Below are positions 55,634 to 64,000 of a stretch of 64,000 bases of DNA, in pieces (positions within the stretch are counted from its first letter, which is position 1; the number at the start of each line of letters is the position of its first letter). Under the pieces are notes generated by a model that was not told the origin of the DNA, did not search any database, and saw nothing but the letters and a program-made list of their open reading frames with translations. Made by a program: the position numbers and the translations under genes. Origin of the DNA: Buchnera aphidicola (Thelaxes suberi) (lineage in GTDB: Bacteria > Pseudomonadota > Gammaproteobacteria > Enterobacterales > Enterobacteriaceae); NCBI RefSeq assembly GCF_964059005.1, contig NZ_OZ060389.1, positions 248,001-312,000 on the forward strand, given 5' to 3'.

Positions 55634-56041
55634 ATGTCATTATTTGGTATTGAAAAAGAACTAAATTTTTTACAACAAAAATTAAATTTAAGAAGTTTAC
55701 AAGAAGAACTAATTGCTTCAAACATAGCTAATGTCAATACTCCAGGTTATAAAGCACGTAGAATAGATTTTAAGCATGAATTAAAAAAAATTATTAATAA
55801 TAATATTAAATTTAACAAACCCTTAAATACAATAAAACCAAAAAAATACTGTAATTTGAAAAATATTCATGATTTAATAAAACCCGATATATATTTTTCA
55901 AATCAAAATAAAAATCAAATAGGAAATACAGTTAATATGGATGAAGAACGTATAAATTTTGTTAAAAATAGTTTAAAATATCAAGAAGAAATTGCTATTC
56001 TAAATAAAAAAATAAAAAATATACAGTTAGTATTAACATAA
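55634..56041 (+). CDS. flgB: Flagellar proximal rod protein FlgB
   Basis: 135 residues from the ATG at 55634, with agaggtg just upstream (E. coli 138); a TTG frame from 55619 is rejected. The rod signature LIASNIANVNTPGYKARRIDFKHELK is near the N-terminus, and GNTVNMDEERINFVKNSLKYQ toward the C-terminus. It forms the MS-ring-proximal part of the rod. It is first of the co-directional flgB-J series. Confidence 0.95.
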   Translation: MSLFGIEKELNFLQQKLNLRSLQEELIASNIANVNTPGYKARRIDFKHELKKIINNNIKFNKPLNTIKPKKYCNLKNIHDLIKPDIYFSNQNKNQIGNTVNMDEERINFVKNSLKYQEEIAILNKKIKNIQLVLT

Positions 56042-56109
56042 AATAAATTTTTAATTAAAATAAAATAAGTAGAATAATTTTATACTTTGTTAAAAAGGTA
56101 ATTAACTTT

Positions 56110-56541
56110 ATGTCTTTATTTAATGTAATGAATATTGCAAGCTCTGCATTAAAAACACAATCTAATATTATGAAAATTACTGCAGAAAACTTGGCTAATG
56201 TTAATACTATTATTCAACAACATGGAAGAAAAATACCATATAGATCAAAAAAAATAATTATTAAGTTTAACCCTAGTTACGAAGCAAAAATAATTCAAAA
56301 CAATTATAAAAATATAGGAGGTATAAAATCACACATAGTAGAAAATCCATTATCGAAAAAATTAGTATATAATCCTCATCATCCATTATCAGATGCAAAA
56401 GGATATGTTCTTAGTTCTGACGTAGATATTATAGCTGAAAACATTAATGCTATGGAAGCAGCTCGTAATTATGAATCAAATATAGAAATGTTAAATACAG
56501 TAAAAACAATGATACTTAAAACTTTAACCATAGGTCAGTAA
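56110..56541 (+). CDS. flgC: Flagellar proximal rod protein FlgC
   Basis: 143 residues (E. coli 134). The N-terminal coiled-coil motif has ENLANVNT (family SNLANADS). The centre is PHHPLSDAKGYVLSSDVDII, and the C-terminus NYESNIEMLNTVKTMILKTLTIGQ is almost identical to the E. coli end. It sits on FlgB in the rod. Confidence 0.95.
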   Translation: MSLFNVMNIASSALKTQSNIMKITAENLANVNTIIQQHGRKIPYRSKKIIIKFNPSYEAKIIQNNYKNIGGIKSHIVENPLSKKLVYNPHHPLSDAKGYVLSSDVDIIAENINAMEAARNYESNIEMLNTVKTMILKTLTIGQ

Positions 56542-56562
56542 AAACACGGAGTAAAGTAATAT

Positions 56563-57234
56563 ATGGTTATTAATATAGCAGATTATTTTCCCCTATTAAG
56601 CTCTTTCCCTATACCTCAAAACCCTTATTCTAAAAATTATAATTTTGGTATTCCTTTTATTGACAATAGTAATATTGTTGTAAAATCGTTATTTGGTTTT
56701 ATAAATGGAGGAGGAAGTAGGCTTCCTAATCCTACTTCGCCATATTTTGTATTAAATAACCGAGAAACATCATTTAAAAAAAAACATCGTGATATAAAAA
56801 AAACGTTACAAAATGTAAAAGATTCTATTAAAGTTATGGAACAATATATAAAAGTACGAGATAGTCAAAATATTAATACAAAAGCTACGCTTCCTATATA
56901 TAATAATTTTTCAACAAATACAAAAATTATAATGATGCCTAGTGACGAGGTCATATTCAAAAAAGCTGCTAATTTTTTAAAAATAGGATACCAATTATCA
57001 GATTCAGTAGATTCTATTTTTATTAGAATAGCAAAAAAAAATAATGAAGCTATAGTTTACAAAAAGATAAAACCACTATATATTGGAATGCATTTTTTTA
57101 ATTGGGATGGAAAAGATGCATCAGGAAACGTCGTCAATCCAGGGTTATATAATATAAAAATTTTTGCTAAAAAAGGTGACAATATTTATTCAATACAACC
57201 CCTTGTATCAAAAGACGCAATGCGATTAAATTAA
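56563..57234 (+). CDS. flgD: Hook-capping protein FlgD
   Basis: 223 residues (E. coli 231). Identity rests on operon position and the C-terminal Ig-like domain (FFNWDGKDASGNVVNPGLYNI, family FTWDGLTDDG...GSYTV). The N-terminal scaffold motif (LLVAQLKNQDPTNP in E. coli) is not recognisable beyond a possible NPT remnant near residue 57. FlgD caps the growing hook and is discarded when the hook is complete. Confidence 0.88.
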   Translation: MVINIADYFPLLSSFPIPQNPYSKNYNFGIPFIDNSNIVVKSLFGFINGGGSRLPNPTSPYFVLNNRETSFKKKHRDIKKTLQNVKDSIKVMEQYIKVRDSQNINTKATLPIYNNFSTNTKIIMMPSDEVIFKKAANFLKIGYQLSDSVDSIFIRIAKKNNEAIVYKKIKPLYIGMHFFNWDGKDASGNVVNPGLYNIKIFAKKGDNIYSIQPLVSKDAMRLN

Positions 57235-57326
57235 TTATTGTTATTTTAAACCAAACATTATTATAAAAAATTTTGTGTTGTATGTTTAATAAATCATTTA
57301 AATTTTTTTTTAAAAAAGGATAATAT

Positions 57327-58556
57327 ATGTCATATTTGTCAAATGCAAGCGGCATAAATGCTGCCATGTCTAGTATAGATACGATTGGTAAAAATTTATC
57401 CAACATTGACATTCCTGGATTTAAAAGTGAAGTATTGCCATTTTATGATCTTGTTCCGAATGATTATGAGCATAATTCATCGGTTGGAATGGGTTCTATG
57501 ACTGGAGAAAAAACTTATAATTTTGATACAGGTCCGCATTTTAAAACAAATAGAGCATTGGATTCTGCTATTGTTTCAAACGGTTTTTTTAGATTAAAAG
57601 ATGCAAATAACAAGTTGTTTTATAGTAAAAATGGACACTTTTTATTAGATAAAAAACAAAATCTAGTCAATTCAAATGGTTTATATGTCACTGGATATGA
57701 TTTAACTACTCCAGTATTAAATTTTAAAAAAACAAATCCTATTAACTTAAGTAAAATGATCAAACTTCCTGGTGAGCCTACAAACGTTATTGCAGTAAAA
57801 ACCCAGATTAATGCTTCTGATCCTATAAAATTTACTGATAAATTTGATCCCTTTGATTCGACAACGTTCAATAGAATGTTGCCTATGTCTGCTTATGATG
57901 AAAATGGAGAAAAATATGATTTTAATTTATATTTAATAAAAAAAACTCCAACAATATGGAAAATACATTCTGTATTAAAAAATCATCGTGTTTATAATAA
58001 GGAATTTATAGTACAATTTAACCCAAAAGATGGAAAAATTATTTCTAAACCTTATGATACAATTTTATTTAATAAATTTGGATCGCCAAAAACTCAACAA
58101 ATTGTTGTTGACTTAAGACAATTAATTTGTGAATCATTTGATGATGATGCTGTAAATTTTCCAGTTTCTTTTAAAATTAATGGAAAACCTTCTACTATAA
58201 TCAAAAAATTATCTTTAGATCAATACGGTATTTTATATGGAATTTATAGTGATGGATCAAGAAAAATGTTAAACCAATTAGCATTATCTGATTTTACAAA
58301 AACATCAACTTTAGTAGAAAGCGAACCTGGATTGTGGATAAATGCTGAAACTGCTAATGATATTAATCCAGAAATTATTGGACCTCCAGGTTTAGGTATT
58401 TTTGGAACGATAACTCCAGGAGAAATAGAAGGTTCAAATGTTAATCCTGAAAGAGAAATCATTAACATGATTATGGCTCAAAAAAATTTTTTTGCTTCTA
58501 AAAAAGCATTAGATATACAAGATAAAATCAATCAAACACTAATTAATTTAAAATAA
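57327..58556 (+). CDS. flgE: Flagellar hook protein FlgE
   Basis: 409 residues (E. coli 402), the subunit of the universal-joint hook. The N-terminal motif is SGINAAMSSIDTIGKNLSNIDIPGFKSE. The beta-rich D1/D2 domains are central. The C-terminal helix has EGSNVNPEREIINMIMAQKNFFASKKALD. aagga precedes the ATG. It is noticeably better conserved than flgD and flgF. Confidence 0.96.
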   Translation: MSYLSNASGINAAMSSIDTIGKNLSNIDIPGFKSEVLPFYDLVPNDYEHNSSVGMGSMTGEKTYNFDTGPHFKTNRALDSAIVSNGFFRLKDANNKLFYSKNGHFLLDKKQNLVNSNGLYVTGYDLTTPVLNFKKTNPINLSKMIKLPGEPTNVIAVKTQINASDPIKFTDKFDPFDSTTFNRMLPMSAYDENGEKYDFNLYLIKKTPTIWKIHSVLKNHRVYNKEFIVQFNPKDGKIISKPYDTILFNKFGSPKTQQIVVDLRQLICESFDDDAVNFPVSFKINGKPSTIIKKLSLDQYGILYGIYSDGSRKMLNQLALSDFTKTSTLVESEPGLWINAETANDINPEIIGPPGLGIFGTITPGEIEGSNVNPEREIINMIMAQKNFFASKKALDIQDKINQTLINLK

Positions 58557-58611
58557 ATTAACTATGAAAAATTTTAAATAATTAATTACTCATTTTAATA
58601 AGAAGAACCCT

Positions 58612-59397
58612 ATGGATTATGCAATTTATAAAACTGGACAAACAATAAATAGAATATTAGAAAATCAAAATTTTATTGCTAATAATATTGCTAATATATC
58701 TACACCTGGATTTAAAGAAAAATTTATTTCGGTATTGTCCTGTACTAAACAAAAACAATCCAATCAGCAAGGTCAAAAAGATTTTCTAGTAACAAATAAA
58801 AAAGAGTATATCAATACATCTATAGGGTTTTTTAAAAATACTGGAAGATCTTTAGACCTTGCGATATCAAAAGAAAATTATTGGTTTATTGTTAAAAGAA
58901 AAAAAAATAGTAAAACAAAATATTTCACAAGAAATGGAGGAATTAAATTAAATAAAAATAATGAATTAACTATTTTAAATAACTTTCTAATAGGGACAAA
59001 TAATAATATTATTACTATTCCAAAGGATAGTAATGTAACAGTCGAAAAAGATGGAACCATTTATTGTTGTAAAAATAAATCCTTATATACATTTAAAAAA
59101 AAAATAGGAAAGATAGCAATAAAATATATCAAAAATGATAATATTATTACTTCAAAATATGGAAATCTATATTTAGAAAACATACAAAAAAATAATACTA
59201 ACAATAAAAAATTATTCTATTCTAATTCAAGAAATTTAATTCTATCTGGAACTATAGAAGAAAGTAATGTATCTCCAACAACAAGCATTATCAATATGAT
59301 TAGTAATGCTAGAGAATTTGAAATGAATCTAAAATTAATAACATATTGTAATGAAAATCAAAAAATTGCTAATCATTTTATGAATATTAATTACTAA
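58612..59397 (+). CDS. flgF: Flagellar proximal rod protein FlgF
   Basis: 261 residues (E. coli 251). The N-terminal NFIANNIANISTPGFKEKF and C-terminal GTIEESNVSPTTSIINMISNAREFEMNLK rod motifs frame a divergent, Lys/Asn-rich centre. The central TRNGGIKLNKNNELT matches the FlgF/FlgG family core. It sits between flgE and flgG as in E. coli. Confidence 0.93.
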   Translation: MDYAIYKTGQTINRILENQNFIANNIANISTPGFKEKFISVLSCTKQKQSNQQGQKDFLVTNKKEYINTSIGFFKNTGRSLDLAISKENYWFIVKRKKNSKTKYFTRNGGIKLNKNNELTILNNFLIGTNNNIITIPKDSNVTVEKDGTIYCCKNKSLYTFKKKIGKIAIKYIKNDNIITSKYGNLYLENIQKNNTNNKKLFYSNSRNLILSGTIEESNVSPTTSIINMISNAREFEMNLKLITYCNENQKIANHFMNINY

Positions 59398-59418
59398 ATT
59401 AAGGAATAAAAAATAAAT

Positions 59419-60201
59419 ATGTTTCCCTCTCTTTGGATTGCAAAAACAGGTTTGGATGCACAACAAACTAATATGAATGTTATTTCTAATAATTTAGCTA
59501 ATGTAAGTACAAATGGATTTAAAAAGTCTCGTACTGTATTTGAAGATTTAATTTATCAAAATTCACGTTATTCTGGCTCTAATTCTTCTCAGGAAACTAT
59601 TTTACCTTCCGGATTTCAAATAGGTACAGGAGTAAGACCTGTTGCAACAGAACGCATTCATATACAAGGAAATTTATTAAAAACAGACGCTAGTAAAGAT
59701 ATAGCAATCAATGGTAAGGGTTTTTTTCAAGTATTATTACCTAATGAAAAATTTGCATACACCAGAGATGGATCATTTCAAGTAGGTAAAGACGGAAAAT
59801 TAGTTACAAATAGTGGATTTGCTGTTCAACCTGATATCATCATACCTCCTGATACAAAAAAAATTAGTATAGGACGAGATGGAACAGTTTCTGCAACAGT
59901 AAGAAATAACAACCAATCCAATGAAATTGGACAGTTAAATATTTTTACATTTTTTAATGATACAGGTCTAGAAAATTTAGGAGAAAATTTATATCAGGAA
60001 ACTGATTCTTCAGGTACTCCAACAGAAAATATACCTGGAACTAATGGATCTGGATCATTATATCAAGGGTATGTGGAAACTTCTAATGTCAATGTAGCAG
60101 AAGAATTAATTAACATGATTCATACACAACGTGCATACGAAATAAATAGTAAAGCAATAAATACATCGGATCAAATGTTACAAAGATTATCTCAAATTTA
60201 A
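59419..60201 (+). CDS. flgG: Flagellar distal rod protein FlgG
   Basis: 260 residues, exactly the E. coli length, and the best conserved rod protein here. It begins SLWIAKTGLDAQQTNMNVIS and then NNLANVSTNGFKKSRT. The core reads AINGKGFFQVLLPN, and the C-terminus ETSNVNVAEELINMIHTQRAYEINSKAI. It forms the distal rod passing through the P and L rings. Confidence 0.97.
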   Translation: MFPSLWIAKTGLDAQQTNMNVISNNLANVSTNGFKKSRTVFEDLIYQNSRYSGSNSSQETILPSGFQIGTGVRPVATERIHIQGNLLKTDASKDIAINGKGFFQVLLPNEKFAYTRDGSFQVGKDGKLVTNSGFAVQPDIIIPPDTKKISIGRDGTVSATVRNNNQSNEIGQLNIFTFFNDTGLENLGENLYQETDSSGTPTENIPGTNGSGSLYQGYVETSNVNVAEELINMIHTQRAYEINSKAINTSDQMLQRLSQI

Positions 60202-60243
60202 TTAAATATGCATGTAAAAAACCATCTAAAGGAAGCAAATGTT

Positions 60244-60960
60244 ATGATTTTACATTTTTTTTTAAAATGTAGAGAATTAACTGTTATTACAATATTAATG
60301 TTATCATTAAGCGGATGCCTTGTATCTAATCAGGAAGATATAGATCCTAATAAACATTTCGATAATTCTTCTATCATAGCTCCTATGATACCAGATTTAT
60401 TAAAATTACAGAATTTAATGTCGACACATACAAAAACTAATAATTTTTCATTATTTGAAAATAAAGAAAAATATCAAGTAGGAGACGTGATTACAGTAAT
60501 TTTAAAAGAAAACATTACCACTATGAACCATTCTTCAGATAAAATTAATACTAATAAATCAATTTATTTTAATTCAAGTATTATACCTAATATAATTAAT
60601 AAAATTATAGGATTATATCAAAATAAATCTGTATTAGATGAATCGTCTAAATTTTTTTCTTCTAATAAAGGAGTTATTAATAATAAAGAAAATTTTGAAG
60701 GAGCTATTAGCGTTATAGTTACAAAAATTATGAATAACGGCAATTTAAAAGTAGTAGGAGAAAAACAAATAGGTGTTAACCAAAATGTTGAATTAATTCG
60801 ATTTACAGGAATAATTAATCCAAAAAATGTTCACTTAAATAATTCTATTGAATCTAATAGAGTAGCAAATGTTTACATTCGTTATACTAATGTTAAAGAC
60901 ATGCATCATGATGATTCTTTATGGGATAAAAATTGGATAATGAGTTTATTACCATTTTAA
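60244..60960 (+). CDS. flgH: Flagellar L-ring lipoprotein FlgH
   Basis: 238 residues from the ATG at 60244, preceded by aaaggaag at 60228-60235 (E. coli 232); an upstream ATG at 60208 would put this ribosome site inside the gene. The N-terminal signal ends in the lipobox LSGC, so the mature protein is lipid-anchored. YQVGDVITVILKENI, NGNLKVVGEKQIGVNQNVELIRFTG and the following INPKNV match the L-ring family. It makes the outer-membrane bushing. Confidence 0.94.
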   Translation: MILHFFLKCRELTVITILMLSLSGCLVSNQEDIDPNKHFDNSSIIAPMIPDLLKLQNLMSTHTKTNNFSLFENKEKYQVGDVITVILKENITTMNHSSDKINTNKSIYFNSSIIPNIINKIIGLYQNKSVLDESSKFFSSNKGVINNKENFEGAISVIVTKIMNNGNLKVVGEKQIGVNQNVELIRFTGIINPKNVHLNNSIESNRVANVYIRYTNVKDMHHDDSLWDKNWIMSLLPF

Positions 60961-61045
60961 AAAAAAAAAATAGTTTAATTAATATTAAATATTTTAAATT
61001 TAAAAATATCACTTCAACTAATAAACTTTTATTATAAAGGTATTT

Positions 61046-62167
61046 ATGTATAAATTTTTATTATCCAGGATATGTTTAATAATATACATATTATTTGTTC
61101 CATTTTTTGCTCAAGCAGAAAAAATTGGAAAGATTTCTGATATTCGAGGAATTAAAGAATATCAATTAATAGGATACGGTTTAGTGATTGGTTTAAATGG
61201 AACAGGAGATCAAATGCCATCTAAATCTTCTTTTTCTACTAGTTCTTTACAATCCTTATTAAATAATTTAAATATAGATATTCCAGAAATACAAAATACT
61301 CGTATAAATAATATAGCGTCAGTAATTGTCATAGGAAAGATGAATGCACTATCTCAATTAGGAGAAACTATTGATATTACTGTTTCTTCTATAGGTAATG
61401 CAAAAAATTTAAATGGAGGGGTATTGCTTATGACTCCATTAAAAGGCGTTAATAATGAAACATATGCTACTGCACAAGGAATATTAGTTCCTCATAATCA
61501 ACATAACATTGAAGATAATTATTATCTTCATAATAATATTAATCAAGATAAAAAATCTCTTGCGTTCAATACAGGATTTATTCCAGATGGAGCAGTAATA
61601 CAGAAAGAAATTAACAATAATCAAAATGCACCTTTAGAAAATATTCGTTTAAATTTAAAAAAAAATGATTTTTCATTAAATCAAAAAATTGCTAATATTA
61701 TCAATAACAATTTTCCCAATATTGCTAATCCAATTAATTCTCGGGTTATTCAAATTACAACTACATCTAAAAATATTGCAGATCAAATTAAATTAATTGC
61801 TAATATACAAAATTTAGATGTACCTTTATTCCAAAAAGATAATAAAATATTATCTGCTAATACAAATTTAAAAAACAATACTCCTATTAATTTAAATAAA
61901 GATAGCATAATACATCCATGTTTTATAAAATATAAAAATATTTTAATTATATTTAATAATCATAATTATTATCAAAATAATATAAATAAAAAAATGTTTT
62001 TATTAAAAAATAAAATCAAAAATCATAGATATGATAATAATTCTAAATCAAATGAATTATTATATATCTTAAATAAGATAGGTATGACAGATATTGATAT
62101 ATCTTCTATTATAGATTCTATGAGCCATGTAAAATGCACATTATTACCTATTGGAAATATTAAATAA
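61046..62167 (+). CDS. flgI: Flagellar P-ring protein FlgI
   Basis: 373 residues (E. coli 365). A cleavable signal peptide, probably ending after FFAQA (residue about 24), precedes KIGKISDIRGIKEYQLIGYG. GLNGTGDQ, IDITVSSIGNAKNLNGGVLLMTPL and the ATAQG segment are canonical. The C-terminal third is more Asn/Lys-rich and divergent. Its stop codon directly abuts the flgJ ATG. Confidence 0.95.
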   Translation: MYKFLLSRICLIIYILFVPFFAQAEKIGKISDIRGIKEYQLIGYGLVIGLNGTGDQMPSKSSFSTSSLQSLLNNLNIDIPEIQNTRINNIASVIVIGKMNALSQLGETIDITVSSIGNAKNLNGGVLLMTPLKGVNNETYATAQGILVPHNQHNIEDNYYLHNNINQDKKSLAFNTGFIPDGAVIQKEINNNQNAPLENIRLNLKKNDFSLNQKIANIINNNFPNIANPINSRVIQITTTSKNIADQIKLIANIQNLDVPLFQKDNKILSANTNLKNNTPINLNKDSIIHPCFIKYKNILIIFNNHNYYQNNINKKMFLLKNKIKNHRYDNNSKSNELLYILNKIGMTDIDISSIIDSMSHVKCTLLPIGNIK

Positions 62168-62485
62168 ATGAATGAAAATTATTTTTTATTGAAAAATAGT
62201 CAATTAAATAATTTATTTGAAATGGATTCATATCTAAAAAATAAAAATAAATTAATTAATGATAATATTTTATCAAAAAATATAGAAAGTATTTTTATTA
62301 AAATTTTAATAAAAAGTATGAATAATACATTAACAGAACAAAGTTTATTTGAAAACAATCAATCTAAAATGTATTCAGATATGTATAATGAATATCTATC
62401 TGATTCAATTAGTAATAAAGGAATTGGTTTATCTTCAATAATTGAAGCACAACTTAAATATAATAAAATAAAAAATATTTTTTAA
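62168..62485 (+). CDS. flgJ: FlgJ rod-assembly domain without the muramidase domain
   Basis: 105 residues against 313 in E. coli. The segment SIFIKILIKSMNNTLTEQSLF then KMYSDMY and GIGLSSIIEAQL matches the N-terminal rod-scaffold part (FVQMMLKSMRDALPKDGLF...LYTSMYD). The C-terminal peptidoglycan hydrolase domain is absent. The ATG follows the flgI stop with no gap, so translation is probably coupled. It is the last gene of the cluster; flgK and flgL do not follow. Confidence 0.92.
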   Translation: MNENYFLLKNSQLNNLFEMDSYLKNKNKLINDNILSKNIESIFIKILIKSMNNTLTEQSLFENNQSKMYSDMYNEYLSDSISNKGIGLSSIIEAQLKYNKIKNIF

Positions 62486-62754
62486 ATGACAATAATTTAT
62501 TATTGTTAAAATTTATTTTATAAAATAATAAATATATATTTATTTAAATAATTATTCATAAATAATTTTTTTTAATAAAAAAGTTATTTATGATAATATT
62601 TTATTTATTTAATTCTATAAATTAGAAATATTTTTAAATAAAAAATATATTATATATACAATATTTTAAAAAAAAATAGAAATTTATTAAAATGATGACA
62701 AAATTTTTTTATAAATATACGTATAAATAAAGTATTTAATAATAGATGTTTATT

Positions 62755-64000
62755 TTATTTTTGCTTAAATTGATTACATATTGGGCATATTTCTTTATCG
62801 GAATCTAGTATATTTAAAGAAGTATTTAAATGTTGTCTAGACATTTCTAATAATCCAAATTTAGATATATTACCTATTTGAATACGCGCACGATCATTCT
62901 GTATTAATTTTTTTAATTTTTTTTCAATAATTTTTTGACATTCAATGGACTTCATATCAATAAAATCAATGACGATTAATCCACTTAAATCTCTTATTCT
63001 TAATTGTCGTGAAATTTCTTCTATTGCTTCTAAATTAGTATTAAATGCAGTTTCTTGCATCCCTATACCTGTTCTGTCTTTAGATGAATTAACATCAATA
63101 GCAATTAATGCTTCAGTGTTTTCTAAAATAATTGATCCTCCTGATGGTAATTTAATATATTTTTTAAATATAGACAAAATTTGTTCTTCTATATGAAAAT
63201 AATTAAATAATGATTTGCTATTAGTAAAAAATTTTATTTTTTTTTTAAAGCTTATTTTTCCTAATCTAGTAAAATATTTATGAGCTTGTTCAAATATATA
63301 AAAATCATCAATAATAATTTCTTTTATTTCTTGATTTAAGTAATCTCTAAAACATTTTAAAATTATATTACTGTCTTTATAAATTAAAAAAGGAGCTTTT
63401 TTTGTTTGTGAATATGATTGTATAGCTTTCCAATGCTCTATTTTTCGATTTAATTCTTGTTCTAAACACGTTATTGATTGTTCTGAACTAGCGGTTCTAA
63501 TAATTAAACCGATATTATGTAATATACTTAAATTAGATAAAAAATTTTTTAATTCAGTTCTACGTTTTCCATGAATTTTACGAGATATACCAATAATTCC
63601 AGGATTATTAGGCATTAAAACTAAATAATTGCTAGTTAAAGTAATAAAATTCGTAAGCGCAGCGCCTTTATTTTCTTTTTCTTCTTTTCTTATTTGTACA
63701 ATAATTTCTTTATTTTGTTTTAAAAATTGTTTTATTTGTTTCAATTTTATAAGTTTTTTAACTTGGTTAAATAAATTATAATCTGAAATTTCTTTAAAAG
63801 GTAAAAATCCATGTTTTTTACCCCCATAATCAATGAATAAAGCTTCTAAACTAGGTTCAATACGATTAATTATTCCTTTATAAATATCAGATTTTTTCTT
63901 TTTATGTCCTATTTTTTCAATATATAAATCATATAATTTTTTATTATCTACAATTGCAATTCTGATTTCTTTTTTTTGATATACATGTATTAATATTTGT
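62755..64000 (-). CDS. rne: Ribonuclease E, catalytic domain only (start lies beyond the right edge)
   Basis: The frame is open from the edge (QILIHVYQKKEIRIAIVD, matching E. coli MLINATQQEELRVALVD) for about 414 codons. Only a few N-terminal residues are missing. The S1 and 5'-sensor regions (SDIYKGIINRIEPSLEALFIDYG, GFLPFKEI) are present. The DNase-I-like site keeps both catalytic Asp (AIDVNSS and VIDFIDM). The zinc-link CPIC is present, but the stop follows seven residues later. The small domain and the whole degradosome scaffold of the 1061-residue E. coli enzyme are absent, with no continuation in other frames. Confidence 0.93.
   Translation of the reverse strand, partial: QILIHVYQKKEIRIAIVDNKKLYDLYIEKIGHKKKKSDIYKGIINRIEPSLEALFIDYGGKKHGFLPFKEISDYNLFNQVKKLIKLKQIKQFLKQNKEIIVQIRKEEKENKGAALTNFITLTSNYLVLMPNNPGIIGISRKIHGKRRTELKNFLSNLSILHNIGLIIRTASSEQSITCLEQELNRKIEHWKAIQSYSQTKKAPFLIYKDSNIILKCFRDYLNQEIKEIIIDDFYIFEQAHKYFTRLGKISFKKKIKFFTNSKSLFNYFHIEEQILSIFKKYIKLPSGGSIILENTEALIAIDVNSSKDRTGIGMQETAFNTNLEAIEEISRQLRIRDLSGLIVIDFIDMKSIECQKIIEKKLKKLIQNDRARIQIGNISKFGLLEMSRQHLNTSLNILDSDKEICPICNQFKQK

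Noticed and set aside
57167..57412. Minus-strand 81-codon frame across the flgD/flgE junction
   Set aside because: Antisense shadow of two well-supported flagellar genes.
62486..62754. Frameshifted remainder of rne downstream of its stop
   Set aside because: None of the minus-strand frames shows the small-domain motifs that follow the zinc-link; stops are frequent.
1..64000. CRISPR arrays, insertion sequences, phage or defence genes
   Set aside because: No repeat-spacer pattern, transposase, integrase or foreign-composition block was seen on either strand.

Overview
The window reads as a piece of a Buchnera aphidicola chromosome (the obligate aphid endosymbiont, Enterobacterales). It is extremely AT-rich and Lys/Asn/Ile-biased, and has no insertion sequences, prophages, integrases or CRISPR arrays. 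Almost every gene is a recognisable enterobacterial orthologue in a characteristically pruned order: trpDCBA, rluB, suhB, rlmN, hisS, glyA, bioD/B/A, pgl, mfd, gapA, fldA, phrB, ybgI, sucAB, gpmA, pfkA, tpiA, rpsA, cmk, aroA, serC, serS, trxB, infA, aspS, yebC, znuBC, pykA, zwf, htpX, yoaE, tsaB, minCDE, rsmC, flgA, flgB-J, rne. The aphid host lineage cannot be told from this window alone.

Layout. 1-5042 (minus): partial yciC and the tryptophan operon trpD-trpC(F)-trpB-trpA, without trpEG. 5312-12893: an EamA transporter, rluB, a gene-free kilobase, suhB, rlmN, hisS, glyA. 13003-16247: biotin genes bioD, bioB, bioA, without bioF or bioC. 16261-31408: pgl, a half-length mfd, gapA, fldA, phrB, ybgI, sucAB, gpmA, pfkA, tpiA. 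31650-38180 (minus): rpsA, cmk, aroA, serC, serS. 38443-45416: trxB, infA, aspS, a stub of yebC, znuB/znuC without znuA, pykA. 45855-54121: zwf, htpX, yoaE, tsaB, minCDE, rsmC. 54086-54557: tRNA-Leu(UAA), tRNA-Cys(GCA), tRNA-Ser(UGA). 54634-62485: flgA and the rod/hook/ring cluster flgB-J. 62755-64000: rne, running off the right edge.

How the genes fit together. Glycolysis (pfkA, tpiA, gapA, gpmA, pykA) and the oxidative pentose-phosphate branch (zwf, pgl) supply energy, NADPH and precursors. aroA, serC, glyA and trpDCBA feed the amino-acid provisioning expected of an aphid symbiont. hisS, serS, aspS, infA, rpsA, rluB, rlmN and tsaB serve translation. The flg cluster encodes a hook-basal body with no filament genes in view.

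Several genes are reduced in ways that separate one function from another. SuhB has lost every catalytic metal-site acid but stays open and full length. RNase E stops just after its zinc-link. Mfd lacks its UvrA-binding half. YebC is only its N-terminal domain. FlgJ is only the rod-binding part. I see no novel mobile or defence system. The most interesting signal is this set of domain-level reductions, led by the apparently dead-enzyme SuhB. Start codons were re-chosen from ribosome-binding sites and homology for rluB, rlmN, rpsA, aroA, serC, serS, aspS, yebC, yoaE, flgB and flgH. Family lengths quoted for comparison are E. coli values from memory.
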